A stretch of 64,000 bases of DNA from Mycobacterium sp. PSTR-4-N (GTDB lineage: Bacteria; Actinomycetota; Actinomycetes; Mycobacteriales; Mycobacteriaceae). Position numbers and translations under genes: made by a program. Each line of letters begins with the position of its first letter. The stretch's first letter is position 1. Below the pieces are notes generated by a model. The model saw only the letters and a program-made list of their open reading frames with translations, was not told the origin of the DNA and made no database searches. Positions 35,778 through 46,938 of this stretch are shown piece by piece. The stretch covers positions 62,001-126,000 of the forward strand of contig NZ_JAKRFN010000011.1 in NCBI RefSeq assembly GCF_022348085.1, read 5' to 3'.

Positions 35778-36791
35778 ATGCCCACGCACAAGGCCGTCCA
35801 GGTTCCCGAAGCCAACGCCGCGCTGACCGTCGTCGAGGTCGACACCCCCTCCCCGTCGGCCGGTCACGTCCGGATCGACGTCGCCGCCTGCGGCGTCTGC
35901 GGCACCGACCGCGAATTCCATGCCGGGCACTTCCCGGGCTTGCAGTGGCCGCTGACGCTCGGCCACGAGATCGCCGGCACCGTCGCCGAGGTCGGGGACG
36001 GGGTCGAGGACTTCGCCACCGGTGACCGGGTCGCGGTCGGCTGGTTCGGCGGCAACTGCAACCGCTGCATCCCGTGTCGGCAGGGCCACTTCATGCAGTG
36101 CGTGCGCATGGAGGTTCCCAGCTGGCACTACCCGGGCGGCTACGCGGAATCGGTGACCGTGCCGGCCACCGCGCTGGCCCGCATCCCCGACGGGTTGTCG
36201 TTCGTCGAGGCCGCACCGATGGGCTGCGCCGGGGTGACGACGTTCAACGGGTTGCGTCAGACCCGCGCGAAAGCCGGCGACGTCGTCGCGATCCTCGGCG
36301 TCGGCGGGCTCGGCCACCTCGGGGTGCAGTTCGCCCGGGCGATGGGCTTCGAGACCGTCGCGATCGCGCGGGGTACCGGCAAGGCCGAGGAGGCCACCCA
36401 GCTCGGCGCGCACCACTACATCGATTCCACCGCCCAGGACGTCGCTGCCGAACTGCAGAAGCTCGGCGGGGCCGCGGTGGTGTTGGCGACGGCGAACAAC
36501 GCCGAGGCGATGGCCGCGACCGTCGGAGGTCTGAGTCCGGAAGGTGAGCTGGTGGCCGTCGGCGTCACGCCGGAGAACCTGCCGATCAGCCCGCTCGATC
36601 TGATCAACTCGGGCCTGTCGGTGAGCGGCCACCCGTCGGGCACCTCCCGCGACGTCGAGGAGACCATGCACTTCGCCGTGCTGTCCGGCGTGCGGGCGAT
36701 GGTCCAGGAGCGGCCGCTGGCCGAGGCCGCCGAGGCGTTCCAGCTGATGGATTCGGGCCAGGCGCGCTACCGCATGGTTCTGACCGTGTGA
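35778..36791 (+). CDS. Zinc-dependent alcohol dehydrogenase
   Basis: MDR-family enzyme of 337 residues. Catalytic zinc: Cys in GVCGTDREFHAGHF and the His-Glu pair in LGHEIAG. Structural-zinc loop CNRCIPCRQGHFMQC is present. The NAD(P) site is ILGVGGLGHLGVQFA. The closest relatives are the AdhA/AdhT-like ethanol and aldehyde dehydrogenases. It lies 52 bases before fba. Confidence 0.9.
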   Translation: MPTHKAVQVPEANAALTVVEVDTPSPSAGHVRIDVAACGVCGTDREFHAGHFPGLQWPLTLGHEIAGTVAEVGDGVEDFATGDRVAVGWFGGNCNRCIPCRQGHFMQCVRMEVPSWHYPGGYAESVTVPATALARIPDGLSFVEAAPMGCAGVTTFNGLRQTRAKAGDVVAILGVGGLGHLGVQFARAMGFETVAIARGTGKAEEATQLGAHHYIDSTAQDVAAELQKLGGAAVVLATANNAEAMAATVGGLSPEGELVAVGVTPENLPISPLDLINSGLSVSGHPSGTSRDVEETMHFAVLSGVRAMVQERPLAEAAEAFQLMDSGQARYRMVLTV

Positions 36792-36843
36792 GCATCCGCC
36801 GCACCTGAGATACTCCAAACCACCCAAGCCGAGAGGAACAGTC

Positions 36844-37881
36844 ATGCCCATCGCCACGCCCGAGGTCTACGCCGAGATGCTGAGCCGGGCCAAGGAGCAC
36901 TCGTTCGCGTTCCCGGCGATCAACTGCGTCGGGTCGGAGAGCGTCAACGCCGCGATCAAGGGCTTCGCCGACGCCGGCTCCGACGGCATCATCCAGTTCT
37001 CCACCGGCGGTGCGGAATTCGCGTCGGGTCTCGGTGTCAAAGACATGGTGACGGGTGCGGTGGCGCTGGCCGAGTTCGCGCACGTGATCGCCGAGAAGTA
37101 CGACATCACCGTCGCGCTGCACACCGACCACTGCCCCAAGGACAAGCTCGACGGCCTGGTCCGTCCGCTGCTCGCGATCTCCGCCGAACGCGTCGCCAAG
37201 GGCCAGAACCCGCTGTTCCAGTCGCACATGTGGGACGGTTCCGCGGTGCCGATCGACGAGAACCTGGAGATCGCGCAGGAGCTGCTCAAGCAGGCCGCCG
37301 CGGCGAAGATCATCCTGGAGATCGAGATCGGCGTGGTCGGCGGCGAAGAGGACGGTGTCGAGGCCGAGATCAACGACAAGCTCTACACCACCCCCGAGGA
37401 CTTCGAGAAGACGATCTCTGCGCTCGGCGCGGGTGAGCACGGCAAGTACCTGCTGGCGGCGACCTTCGGCAACGTGCACGGCGTGTACAAGCCGGGCAAC
37501 GTCAAGCTGCGTCCCGAGGTGCTGGCCGAGGGGCAGAAGGTAGCCGCGGCCAAGCTGGGTCTGCCCGAGGGGTCCAAGCCGTTCGACTTCGTCTTCCACG
37601 GCGGGTCCGGTTCGCTGAAGTCCGAGATCGAGGATTCGCTCAAGTACGGCGTGGTCAAGATGAACGTCGACACCGACACCCAGTACGCGTTCACCCGGCC
37701 GATCGTCGGCCACATGTTCACCAACTACGACGGCGTGCTGAAGGTGGACGGCGAGGTCGGCAACAAGAAGGTCTACGACCCGCGCAGCTACTTCAAGAAG
37801 GCCGAGGCGTCGATGAGCGAGCGCGTGGTCGAGGCGTGCAACGACCTGCACAGTGCAGGCCGCAGTGTGACCGCGGGCTGA
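36844..37881 (+). CDS. fba: Fructose-bisphosphate aldolase, class II
   Basis: Zinc aldolase of glycolysis and gluconeogenesis (345 residues). The metal and substrate sites are LHTDHCPKD (zinc His), EIEIGVVGGEEDGV, ATFGNVHGVY, FHGGSGS and NVDTDTQ. GAGAGGAAC is the ribosome site. It is the essential aldolase of mycobacteria (Rv0363c). A hairpin follows the stop. Confidence 0.97.
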   Translation: MPIATPEVYAEMLSRAKEHSFAFPAINCVGSESVNAAIKGFADAGSDGIIQFSTGGAEFASGLGVKDMVTGAVALAEFAHVIAEKYDITVALHTDHCPKDKLDGLVRPLLAISAERVAKGQNPLFQSHMWDGSAVPIDENLEIAQELLKQAAAAKIILEIEIGVVGGEEDGVEAEINDKLYTTPEDFEKTISALGAGEHGKYLLAATFGNVHGVYKPGNVKLRPEVLAEGQKVAAAKLGLPEGSKPFDFVFHGGSGSLKSEIEDSLKYGVVKMNVDTDTQYAFTRPIVGHMFTNYDGVLKVDGEVGNKKVYDPRSYFKKAEASMSERVVEACNDLHSAGRSVTAG

Positions 37882-37914
37882 ACGAAGAGAAGCCCGCAAT
37901 CAGATACCGCGGGC
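37873..37914. terminator. Alternative hairpins between fba and the convergent gene
   Basis: GCGGGCT at 37873-37879 pairs with AGCCCGC at 37891-37897, and GCCCGC at 37892-37897 can instead pair with GCGGGC at 37909-37914. Both arrangements lie at the convergent 3' ends. No U-tract is present. Confidence 0.5.
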
Positions 37915-37917
37915 CAG

Positions 37918-38661
37918 CTACTGCGGGGCCTGGCAGATCTTCCACTGCTCGTCGGTGAACTCCAGGTCGAAACTGCGCGTCGAGCGGGTCTGCGGCGCGT
38001 AGGCCATGAACGTGGTCACGTTCGCCTCGGCGTGGTCGCCGTTGACGACGACCTGGTCGATGCTGGCAACCACGGGGTACTGCTTGGCCGCCGCGACCCG
38101 GGCGTGGGTCTGCTCCCACGCGTCGTCGTTGTAGGCGACGTAGGTGTCGCGGGTGCTGCCGCAGGTGATGCTGCGCAGCGCCGCCAGGTCGCCGTTCTGC
38201 ACCGCGACGTCGAAATCTGAAATGGTGTCGCGCACCTTGTCCTCCTGCGAGGCGGCCGCTGACGACCCGCGGGTGAGCAGGATGGTGCCCAGGATCGCGA
38301 CGGCCGCGAGCGCGGCGATCACCAGCACGATCGCGATCACCCAGCCCCAGCTGCGTTTCTTGCCGGGTGGTTTGGGGGCGTCGTCGCGGGCCGGGATCTT
38401 CTGCGGCGCAACGTTTTGCGCCGCAAAAGCCTCGGTCTCGGCCGCCCCGCCGGTGTCGAAGACCTCGGTGGCCGGTTCCTGTGGCCGGTTGATGATCTGG
38501 GTGGACCCGGCGTCGAAGCCCGACGGTGCGGTGAATCGCCGCTCACCCGCCGCAGGGTCCGACTGCTCACCCGGATCCGCCGGCGCGAACACCTCGGTGG
38601 CGGGCTCATCCTGTGAGTGTGTTGCTTCGTCCGGTTGATCCGGGCCAGTGGGGTTCGACAT
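37918..38661 (-). CDS. Single-pass membrane protein with Thr-rich N-tail (Rv0361-like)
   Basis: A 247-residue protein: acidic disordered cytosolic tail with two copies of EPATEVF (about residues 19-25 and 62-68), one helix (WGWVIAIVLVIAALAAVAILGTILL), and an extracellular NTF2/lumazine-binding-like domain (DTISDFDVAVQNGDLAALRSITC...EQWKICQ) with two cysteines. The repeated Thr-Glu-Val-Phe sites could be targets of Ser/Thr kinases. Function is unknown. Confidence 0.8.
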   Translation of the reverse strand: MSNPTGPDQPDEATHSQDEPATEVFAPADPGEQSDPAAGERRFTAPSGFDAGSTQIINRPQEPATEVFDTGGAAETEAFAAQNVAPQKIPARDDAPKPPGKKRSWGWVIAIVLVIAALAAVAILGTILLTRGSSAAASQEDKVRDTISDFDVAVQNGDLAALRSITCGSTRDTYVAYNDDAWEQTHARVAAAKQYPVVASIDQVVVNGDHAEANVTTFMAYAPQTRSTRSFDLEFTDEQWKICQAPQ

Positions 38662-38748
38662 CGGTGCTGCGGTCCTCCTGACGGCTACGGGCGAAGCTTA
38701 TCCATCCGCGGTGACGGTCGGGTAACTGTGCACGGCACAATGGGGGCC

Positions 38749-39165
38749 ATGACTCGGATGGGCGATCTCCTCGGACCGGAACCTGTACTGCTGCCCGGCG
38801 ATCCCGAGGCCGAAGCAGAGTTGGCCGCCGCGGAGAGCCCGGCGATCGTCGCTGCCGCGCACCCCTCGGCGTCGGTGGCGTGGGCCCAGCTGGCCGAGGA
38901 TGCGCTCGCCGAGGACCAGGCGGTGACCGCCTACGCCTACGCCCGCACCGGCTATCACCGCGGGCTCGATCAGTTGCGCCGCAACGGCTGGAAGGGTTTC
39001 GGCCCGGTGCCCTACGCCCATGAGCCCAATCGCGGCTTCCTGCGCTGCGTGGCGGCGCTGGCCCGAGCGGCTGACGCGATCGGCGAAGTGCCCGAGTATC
39101 AGCGCTGCCTGGACCTGCTCGACGACTGCGATCCGGCAGCGCGCGGTCAACTCGGGCTGGCCTAG
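38749..39165 (+). CDS. DUF3151 family protein (Rv0360c-like)
   Basis: A 138-residue actinobacterial protein with a TPR-like helical core: GDLLGPEPVLLPGDPEAEAEL, then AYAYARTGYHRGLDQLRRNGWKGFGPVPY and a C-terminal DLLDDCDPAARG. ATG 38749 is chosen; another in-frame ATG lies at 38740. Function is unknown. The stop overlaps the FUSC gene end by 4 bases. Confidence 0.85.
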   Translation: MTRMGDLLGPEPVLLPGDPEAEAELAAAESPAIVAAAHPSASVAWAQLAEDALAEDQAVTAYAYARTGYHRGLDQLRRNGWKGFGPVPYAHEPNRGFLRCVAALARAADAIGEVPEYQRCLDLLDDCDPAARGQLGLA

Positions 39166-40733
39166 ACACCCCAGAGCGCGGCGATCGTCTCCGACGACGC
39201 CCGCTCGACCGCCAATACCTCCGGCCGCAGCCGGACTGCGGCTTCCCGCTGATCCCGCGGCCCGGCCTCGGCGGCATCGAGCACGTCGAGCATGTCGAGC
39301 GTCGTCCGCTGCAGATCCCGTCGCGCGGTGCGCGCTGCGAGGCTGGTCGCGTCGCCCGCCGCCGCGAACGGCTGGGCGAGTGCCAGCGCGGCTCGGGTCG
39401 ACGCCAGCGCGTCGGCGAGCCGGTGGGTCTCCTGTCGGCCCGCCAGTGCCAGGTACACCGCCAGCCCGATGGCGCAGCCGATCAGCGTGTCGACGCCGCG
39501 GGTCAGGAGCAGGTGTCCGACCTGCCCCGGCTCCAGCGGGTGGCTCGCCGTACCGATGGTCAGTGCGGTGGCGGTGATGAACACCGAGGCGAGGAGATAG
39601 TTGCGGGCCACCAGCATCTCGATGGCGAAGTTCAGCAGGGCCAGCACTGCGGCCAAGAGCCAGCCCTGCGGGTGGACGAAGACGATCGCCGCGGCCAGTG
39701 CCAGCCCGATCCAGGTGCCGAGGAGGCGCTCGGCACCCCGGCGCATCGCATGGCGCAGCGGCGCGCCCTGATGCAGGATCAGCACCGCCGCGGCCATGGC
39801 CCAGTAGGCCCGGTCGACACCGAGGCCCACGGCGGCGAATCCGGCGAGCGGCACCCCGATCGCCACGCGGACCAGCACCCGGCGCGTCTGCGAGCCGGTG
39901 CGAAGCGCCGCCCGCAGCAGATGCCGGGCGGGCACCGGCGCCGGCGGGGGCTGACCGGCGTCACGATGGGCGATCGTGTCGGGATCGATGTCGAACCGCC
40001 CGAGGGCGCGCGCCACGTCCGCGTCGTCGCGGTCGGCGCGGGCGTAGAGGACGTGCACCGCGTGGTTCGTGGCGCGCAGTCGGTGCAGCCGGCGGGTCTC
40101 GAAGGCGACGGGCTGTTGGTCGATCAAAGCTGTCCATGCCCGATGCAGCGCGTGCGCCGCCTCATGGCGCGCGGTGTCCTCGCCGGGCCCGCCGACGGCG
40201 TCGAGGTAGCCGGCCACCCGATCGGCCGCCGTGCGCACCGCCGCGCGCTCCGGGCGCCGTAACCCCGTCACCGCGCCGATCATCTGGACGGCCCACGCCA
40301 CCGCACCGCCCGCCAGCACGAGTCCGCCGATCTGCCAGGGGCTCAGCCGGGACGCCGAGACACCGATCCCCGCGGCACAGGCCACGACGAAGACGTACGC
40401 TCCGGGCGGCCCGACTCGTAGCGCGCTGCACAGCCATACCGCGATCAGCGCGACGGCGGAGACGGTCAGCACGGCCGCCCACGCGACGTCGGCGGCCCAG
40501 GAGCCCGCGGTGACCGCCAGTGCCAGTGCGATCGCCACCACGGCGAGGTGGACGGCGCGGCTGAGGTAGGGCCGGCCCACCCCGAACCGCGATGTGAAGG
40601 CGCCGAGCGTGGCGATCAACCCGGCGCCGACGCTGCCGACGGCCGCGCCGACGAGGACGGGGATCGCGGTGCTGACCGCGGCGCGAACGGCGCCGGGCAG
40701 CCGTGGCGGGGTTACCGGTTCTGGCTTTCGCAC
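39162..40733 (-). CDS. FUSC family membrane protein
   Basis: A 523-residue protein with two blocks of membrane helices around a cytosolic middle region, the layout of fusaric acid resistance-like (FUSC/YccS) proteins. The second block contains RAYWAMAAAVLILHQGAPLRHAMRRGAERLLGTW, the family signature. The GTG start overlaps the CDF gene by 22 bases, so both are one operon. The transported substrate is unknown. Confidence 0.85.
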   Translation of the reverse strand: MRKPEPVTPPRLPGAVRAAVSTAIPVLVGAAVGSVGAGLIATLGAFTSRFGVGRPYLSRAVHLAVVAIALALAVTAGSWAADVAWAAVLTVSAVALIAVWLCSALRVGPPGAYVFVVACAAGIGVSASRLSPWQIGGLVLAGGAVAWAVQMIGAVTGLRRPERAAVRTAADRVAGYLDAVGGPGEDTARHEAAHALHRAWTALIDQQPVAFETRRLHRLRATNHAVHVLYARADRDDADVARALGRFDIDPDTIAHRDAGQPPPAPVPARHLLRAALRTGSQTRRVLVRVAIGVPLAGFAAVGLGVDRAYWAMAAAVLILHQGAPLRHAMRRGAERLLGTWIGLALAAAIVFVHPQGWLLAAVLALLNFAIEMLVARNYLLASVFITATALTIGTASHPLEPGQVGHLLLTRGVDTLIGCAIGLAVYLALAGRQETHRLADALASTRAALALAQPFAAAGDATSLAARTARRDLQRTTLDMLDVLDAAEAGPRDQREAAVRLRPEVLAVERASSETIAALWGV

Positions 40734-41611
40734 TCGCAGTCGGCGGCCGAATCCGGCGGCTCGACCTGCACGGTCGCGTGGTCGAGCCCGCGCGCAGTGA
40801 GTACGGCGCGCGCATCGTCGAGCACCCGTGCCGAGTCACTGCGGCTGGTCAGGTGCGCAGTGACCATGTCCTTGCCGGGGACCAGGGTCCACACGTGTAG
40901 ATCGTGCACCTCGGTCACGCCCTCCACGGCGCACAGTGCGGCGCGCAGTTCGTCGACGTCGATGTGGCTGGGTGAGCTCTCGGACAGGATGCGCAGCGCG
41001 GCGCGGGCCAGCGCGATCGCCCGGGGCAGCACCCACAGTGCCACCAGCACCGCGACCACGACGTCGGCATAGGGCCACTGGGTGGTGACGGTGACGATGC
41101 CGGCGATCAGGACGCCGATGCTGCCGACGGTGTCGGCGACGACCTCCATGTAGGCACCTTTGACCGCGAGGCTGTTCTCCGACTGCGAGCGCAGCAGCAG
41201 CACCACGGCGGCGTTGGCGAGAAGTCCGGCGAGCGCGACGACGATCATCGGCACGCCGGGCACGTCCGGTGCGCCGCCGAGCCGTTCGAATGCCTCGTAG
41301 AGGATGAAACCGGCGACGCCGATCAGCAGCACCGCGTTGGCGACCGCGGTGAACACCTCGGCCCGGTGCCATCCGTAGGTCCGCGACGGCGACGTGCTGC
41401 CGCGCCTGGCCAGGAGCACCGCGGTCAGACCCATGAACATCGCGACCAGGTCGGTGAGCATGTGCCCGGCGTCGGCGAGCAGTGCGATCGAGCCGATGGC
41501 CAGTGCGGTGCCGAGTTCGACGGCGAAGAACACGGTCAGGATCGCGGCGGCGATCACCATCCGGGATACGCGCGCATCGCCCCCGTGGCTGTGATCGTGT
41601 CCCGCACCCAT
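40712..41611 (-). CDS. CDF family zinc/cadmium/cobalt efflux protein
   Basis: Cation diffusion facilitator of 299 residues with six helices. It has a His-rich start (GAGHDHSHGGDA), the metal site LLADAGHMLTDL (HxxxD) and the second site YMEVVADTVGSIGV, then a cytosolic dimer domain (GVTEVHDLHVWTL). It exports divalent metal for proton. The start has no good ribosome site and lies 9 bases after an operator-like palindrome, so the message may be leaderless and repressor-controlled. Confidence 0.92.
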   Translation of the reverse strand: MGAGHDHSHGGDARVSRMVIAAAILTVFFAVELGTALAIGSIALLADAGHMLTDLVAMFMGLTAVLLARRGSTSPSRTYGWHRAEVFTAVANAVLLIGVAGFILYEAFERLGGAPDVPGVPMIVVALAGLLANAAVVLLLRSQSENSLAVKGAYMEVVADTVGSIGVLIAGIVTVTTQWPYADVVVAVLVALWVLPRAIALARAALRILSESSPSHIDVDELRAALCAVEGVTEVHDLHVWTLVPGKDMVTAHLTSRSDSARVLDDARAVLTARGLDHATVQVEPPDSAADCECESQNR

Positions 41612-41619
41612 GTCGGCGA

Positions 41620-41643
41620 ATATATGCGCAATGACGCATATAT
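41620..41643. promoter_or_regulatory. ArsR/SmtB-type operator in front of the CDF gene
   Basis: ATATATGCG-N6-CGCATATAT is a perfect 9-base inverted repeat. AT-rich repeats of this kind are typical sites of metal-sensing ArsR/SmtB repressors (NmtR, KmtR, SmtB in mycobacteria). It covers the likely -10 region of the CDF promoter. No ArsR gene is adjacent, so the sensor must be encoded elsewhere. Confidence 0.75.
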
Positions 41644-41663
41644 GGCAAGGCTGTCGGAGGGAG

Positions 41664-42446
41664 CTATCGCAATGCCGACCAGAACCGCGTCAGTTCACCG
41701 CCGACGGCCGACAGGTACGCCGGGACGCCGGACAGCTCGAAGAGGGTGTAGACCCCGGAGAAGAACCCCCGGTTGACTCCGGGGGCGAACAGCAACAACA
41801 CCAGCAGCAGGAAGCCCCACTGTTTGGCTGGTTCGACCGCACGCTGCGTCTGCGGACTCAGATGCGGCTCGAGAGCGCCGTAGCCGTCGAGCCCCGGGAT
41901 CGGAAGGATGTTCAGCAGGAACGCGGTGATCTGCAGGAACCCCAGGAACGCGACTGCGGCCCAGAACACCGAGTGCGCCGGGTCGTAGAACAGCCGGGTC
42001 GCCGTCAGCAGCAGCACCGCGCACACGACGTTGGCCGCCGGGCCGGCGAGGCTGATCAGCGTCCGCTGCCACGCACCCATCCAGCCGGTTCGCAGGTAGA
42101 CCGCGCCACCAGGCAACCCGATACCGCCGAGTGCGATGAACAGCACCGGCAACCCCAGTGACAACAGCGGATGCGAGTACTTCAGCGGGTTGAGCGTCAG
42201 GTAGCCGAGCGCCTCGACGTCGCGGTCGCCGCACCGCCACGCCGAGTACGCATGGCCGAATTCGTGCAGGCACAGCGACACCAGCCAGCCGAAGATCACG
42301 AACACGAACACCCCGAGGTAGGCCATCGGGCCGACCTGCGACGTCGACAGCCACGCCACGACTCCGCCGGCGACCGTCACGGCGATCAGGACCAGGAACA
42401 GAGGACTCGGCCGCACCGACCGGTGCAGCGGACCCCGGTCGTTCAT
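41664..42446 (-). CDS. Site-2 protease family (M50) membrane protein, Rv0359-like
   Basis: Intramembrane zinc metalloprotease-like protein of 260 residues: zinc motif LCLHEFGHAYSAW (HExxH) and the third ligand segment NILPIPGLDGYG. About five or six helices. It lacks a PDZ domain, so it is of the short actinobacterial type rather than Rip1. ATG 42446 is preferred; in-frame GTG 42461 and TTG 42470 are alternatives. The substrate is unknown. Confidence 0.88.
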   Translation of the reverse strand: MNDRGPLHRSVRPSPLFLVLIAVTVAGGVVAWLSTSQVGPMAYLGVFVFVIFGWLVSLCLHEFGHAYSAWRCGDRDVEALGYLTLNPLKYSHPLLSLGLPVLFIALGGIGLPGGAVYLRTGWMGAWQRTLISLAGPAANVVCAVLLLTATRLFYDPAHSVFWAAVAFLGFLQITAFLLNILPIPGLDGYGALEPHLSPQTQRAVEPAKQWGFLLLVLLLFAPGVNRGFFSGVYTLFELSGVPAYLSAVGGELTRFWSALR

Positions 42447-42471
42447 CCTGATGAGGCCCACGCACCCCAAG

Positions 42472-45029
<2,558 letters not shown>

Positions 45030-45048
45030 CGCTGCTCTCAGGGGGGCG

Positions 45049-46143
45049 ATGGAGAAGGGCTTTCGCGAGTACCTGCTGATCTGGTGGCGGCAGCCGTTCG
45101 ACTTCGAATGGACCCGGCGGCACCTGCAGTCCCGGGGTGTGATGCGAATCCACCAGGTGTTCATCGGCTCGTTCTCGCTGCTCTACGGGCTGACCGCGCT
45201 GCTGACGGTGGTGTGGGCAGCGCGCGACGGCGGCGCGGTGAACGGCCGGCCGCTGGTGATCGCGATCGCGATCAGCTCGGCGATCCTGGGCGCGATCTGG
45301 ATCTTCGGCCCGCCGCCGACCGAGCGTCGGTCCCGCGCCTTTGCGATATACGCCGACATCGCGGTGATCGTGGTCATCGCGTGCTATCACGACGCCTTCA
45401 CCGCGATGCCCGGCCTGGCGCTGCTCGCCGCGAACGGAATCTACGTCGTGGTGCTGCACGGCCCGCGGGCACTCGCCGCGCACCTCGCCTTCACCGTCGC
45501 GGCGTTCGCCGCGTGGTACGCCATGGCGCTGGCGCAGGACACGCAGGCCGTCAGTGTCATCACCATCCGTCTTCTGGTCCTGCTGCCGACCGTGGTGGGC
45601 GTGCCGGTGATCGTGCAGTCGTATCTGCTTGCTTTGCGGATGGGTGCGCTCGACTCGCTCTACGATCCGCTGACCGGGCTGCTCAATCGCCGGGGGTTGG
45701 AGGACGAGGTGACCGGGCTGGTGTCCGAGGACGGCGCGCATCTGGGGGTGCTGGCCGTCGACATCGACAAGTTCAAGGCGATCAACGACGGCCATGGCCA
45801 CGACGCCGGGGATCAGGTGCTGGTGTCGGTGGCCAAGGGCATCCGCGACGCCGTGGCGGCCGCGGGTGTGCGGTCTCTGATCGCGCGCACCGGCGGGGAG
45901 GAGTTCGCGGTGGTGGTCCTGGCCCCTCCCGCCACGGTGCGCTCGGTCGCCGCGCAGCTGCACGACGCGGTGGCCCGTTGCGACGCCGCGGTGGTGCCGA
46001 CCGTCAGCGTGGGTGTCGCGACCGGGTGGACCACCGACCGGGAGGCGTCGTCGACGGTGCACTCGCTGCTCGAGTTGGCCGACGGCGCGATGTACCGCGC
46101 GAAGAGCGTGGGCGGCAACCAGACCGTGGTCGTCGGCGCATGA
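45049..46143 (+). CDS. GGDEF domain diguanylate cyclase with membrane sensor
   Basis: A 364-residue protein: six-helix MASE-like membrane region (residues about 35-200), then a GGDEF domain beginning DPLTGLLNRRGLEDEV with active-site ARTGGEEFAVVV. GGEEF is a functional variant, so c-di-GMP synthesis is likely. No RxxD inhibitory site is obvious upstream of GGEEF and no EAL domain is present. It is followed by an overlapping membrane gene. Confidence 0.9.
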   Translation: MEKGFREYLLIWWRQPFDFEWTRRHLQSRGVMRIHQVFIGSFSLLYGLTALLTVVWAARDGGAVNGRPLVIAIAISSAILGAIWIFGPPPTERRSRAFAIYADIAVIVVIACYHDAFTAMPGLALLAANGIYVVVLHGPRALAAHLAFTVAAFAAWYAMALAQDTQAVSVITIRLLVLLPTVVGVPVIVQSYLLALRMGALDSLYDPLTGLLNRRGLEDEVTGLVSEDGAHLGVLAVDIDKFKAINDGHGHDAGDQVLVSVAKGIRDAVAAAGVRSLIARTGGEEFAVVVLAPPATVRSVAAQLHDAVARCDAAVVPTVSVGVATGWTTDREASSTVHSLLELADGAMYRAKSVGGNQTVVVGA

Positions 46144-46784
46144 CAGAGCACCCGCCGGGCCAATTGCGCAGCCTCACGACTCCCCGCGCCGCCGCGTTGG
46201 CCGGGGTGGTGTTCGCGCTGCTGTTCGCGGTGATACTGGTGGCGCTGCGGCTGCCGGAGCCGACGACGAGCACCCGCCTGCGTATCGCGGTCGTGCTGAC
46301 GCCGTTCGCGGGCATCGCGTTCCTGTGGTTCATCGGCGTGGTCCGCGACAGCCTGGGTCGCCTGGAGGACCGGTTCTTCACCACCGTGTTCCTCGGTAGC
46401 GGTCTGCTGTTCCTGGCGATGGTGTTCGCGGGGACCGCGGTCGAGGCGGGCCTGCTGGCCGGCAGGAAGGCGGGCATCGCGGCCGACCCGGAGGTGGTGG
46501 CGTTCGCCCACGGGTTGCTGCTCGCGTTGACCAACACCTACGCGCTGCGGATGGCCGCGGTCTTCATGATGTCGCTGGCCACCATCTGGCTGCGGACCGG
46601 CCTGATGGCCCGGTGGCTGGTGGTGACGACGTACCTGGTCGCGCTCAGTGTGCTCGTCGCCGGTGACGTCAGCCCGTGGATGACGTTGACGTTCCCGGCG
46701 TGGGTGCTGGTGGTCAGCCTGCTGATGTTCCGTCGTCCCCCGAATCGGCCTGCAACGCCAACGCCGCTGCCGGACAGAGGTTGA
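46140..46784 (+). CDS. Hypothetical six-helix membrane protein
   Basis: A 214-residue integral membrane protein with hydrophobic segments such as AAALAGVVFALLFAVILVAL, IAFLWFIGVV and MAAVFMMSLATIWL, and a Pro-rich tail. I do not recognise the family. ATGA overlap with the GGDEF gene suggests coupled translation and a shared role. The 3' end overlaps the ferredoxin gene on the other strand by 71 bases. Confidence 0.75.
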   Translation: MTEHPPGQLRSLTTPRAAALAGVVFALLFAVILVALRLPEPTTSTRLRIAVVLTPFAGIAFLWFIGVVRDSLGRLEDRFFTTVFLGSGLLFLAMVFAGTAVEAGLLAGRKAGIAADPEVVAFAHGLLLALTNTYALRMAAVFMMSLATIWLRTGLMARWLVVTTYLVALSVLVAGDVSPWMTLTFPAWVLVVSLLMFRRPPNRPATPTPLPDRG

Positions 46785-46938
46785 CGGCCTGTTGCGCACG
46801 CTCCTCGGCGTCCCCGCTCACCTCGGCGGTGAGCACCACGACCACGCCGTCGTCGTCCTGGTCGAAGACGTCGGCGGCCACCATCACGCAGTTGCCGGCC
46901 TGGATGCAGATCTCCCGGTCCGCGCTGACCCGGCTCAC
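46714..46938 (-). CDS. [3Fe-4S]-type ferredoxin
   Basis: A 74-residue electron carrier with Cys 11, Cys 17 and Cys 55 (CIQAGNC ... LCP); the residue where a fourth cluster ligand would sit is Ala 14, which marks the P450-linked [3Fe-4S] type. It directly follows the P450 gene with an ATGA overlap and almost certainly supplies it with electrons. No ferredoxin reductase is in the window. Confidence 0.9.
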   Translation of the reverse strand: MSRVSADREICIQAGNCVMVAADVFDQDDDGVVVVLTAEVSGDAEERAQQAVNLCPAAALALQADSGDDGTSAG

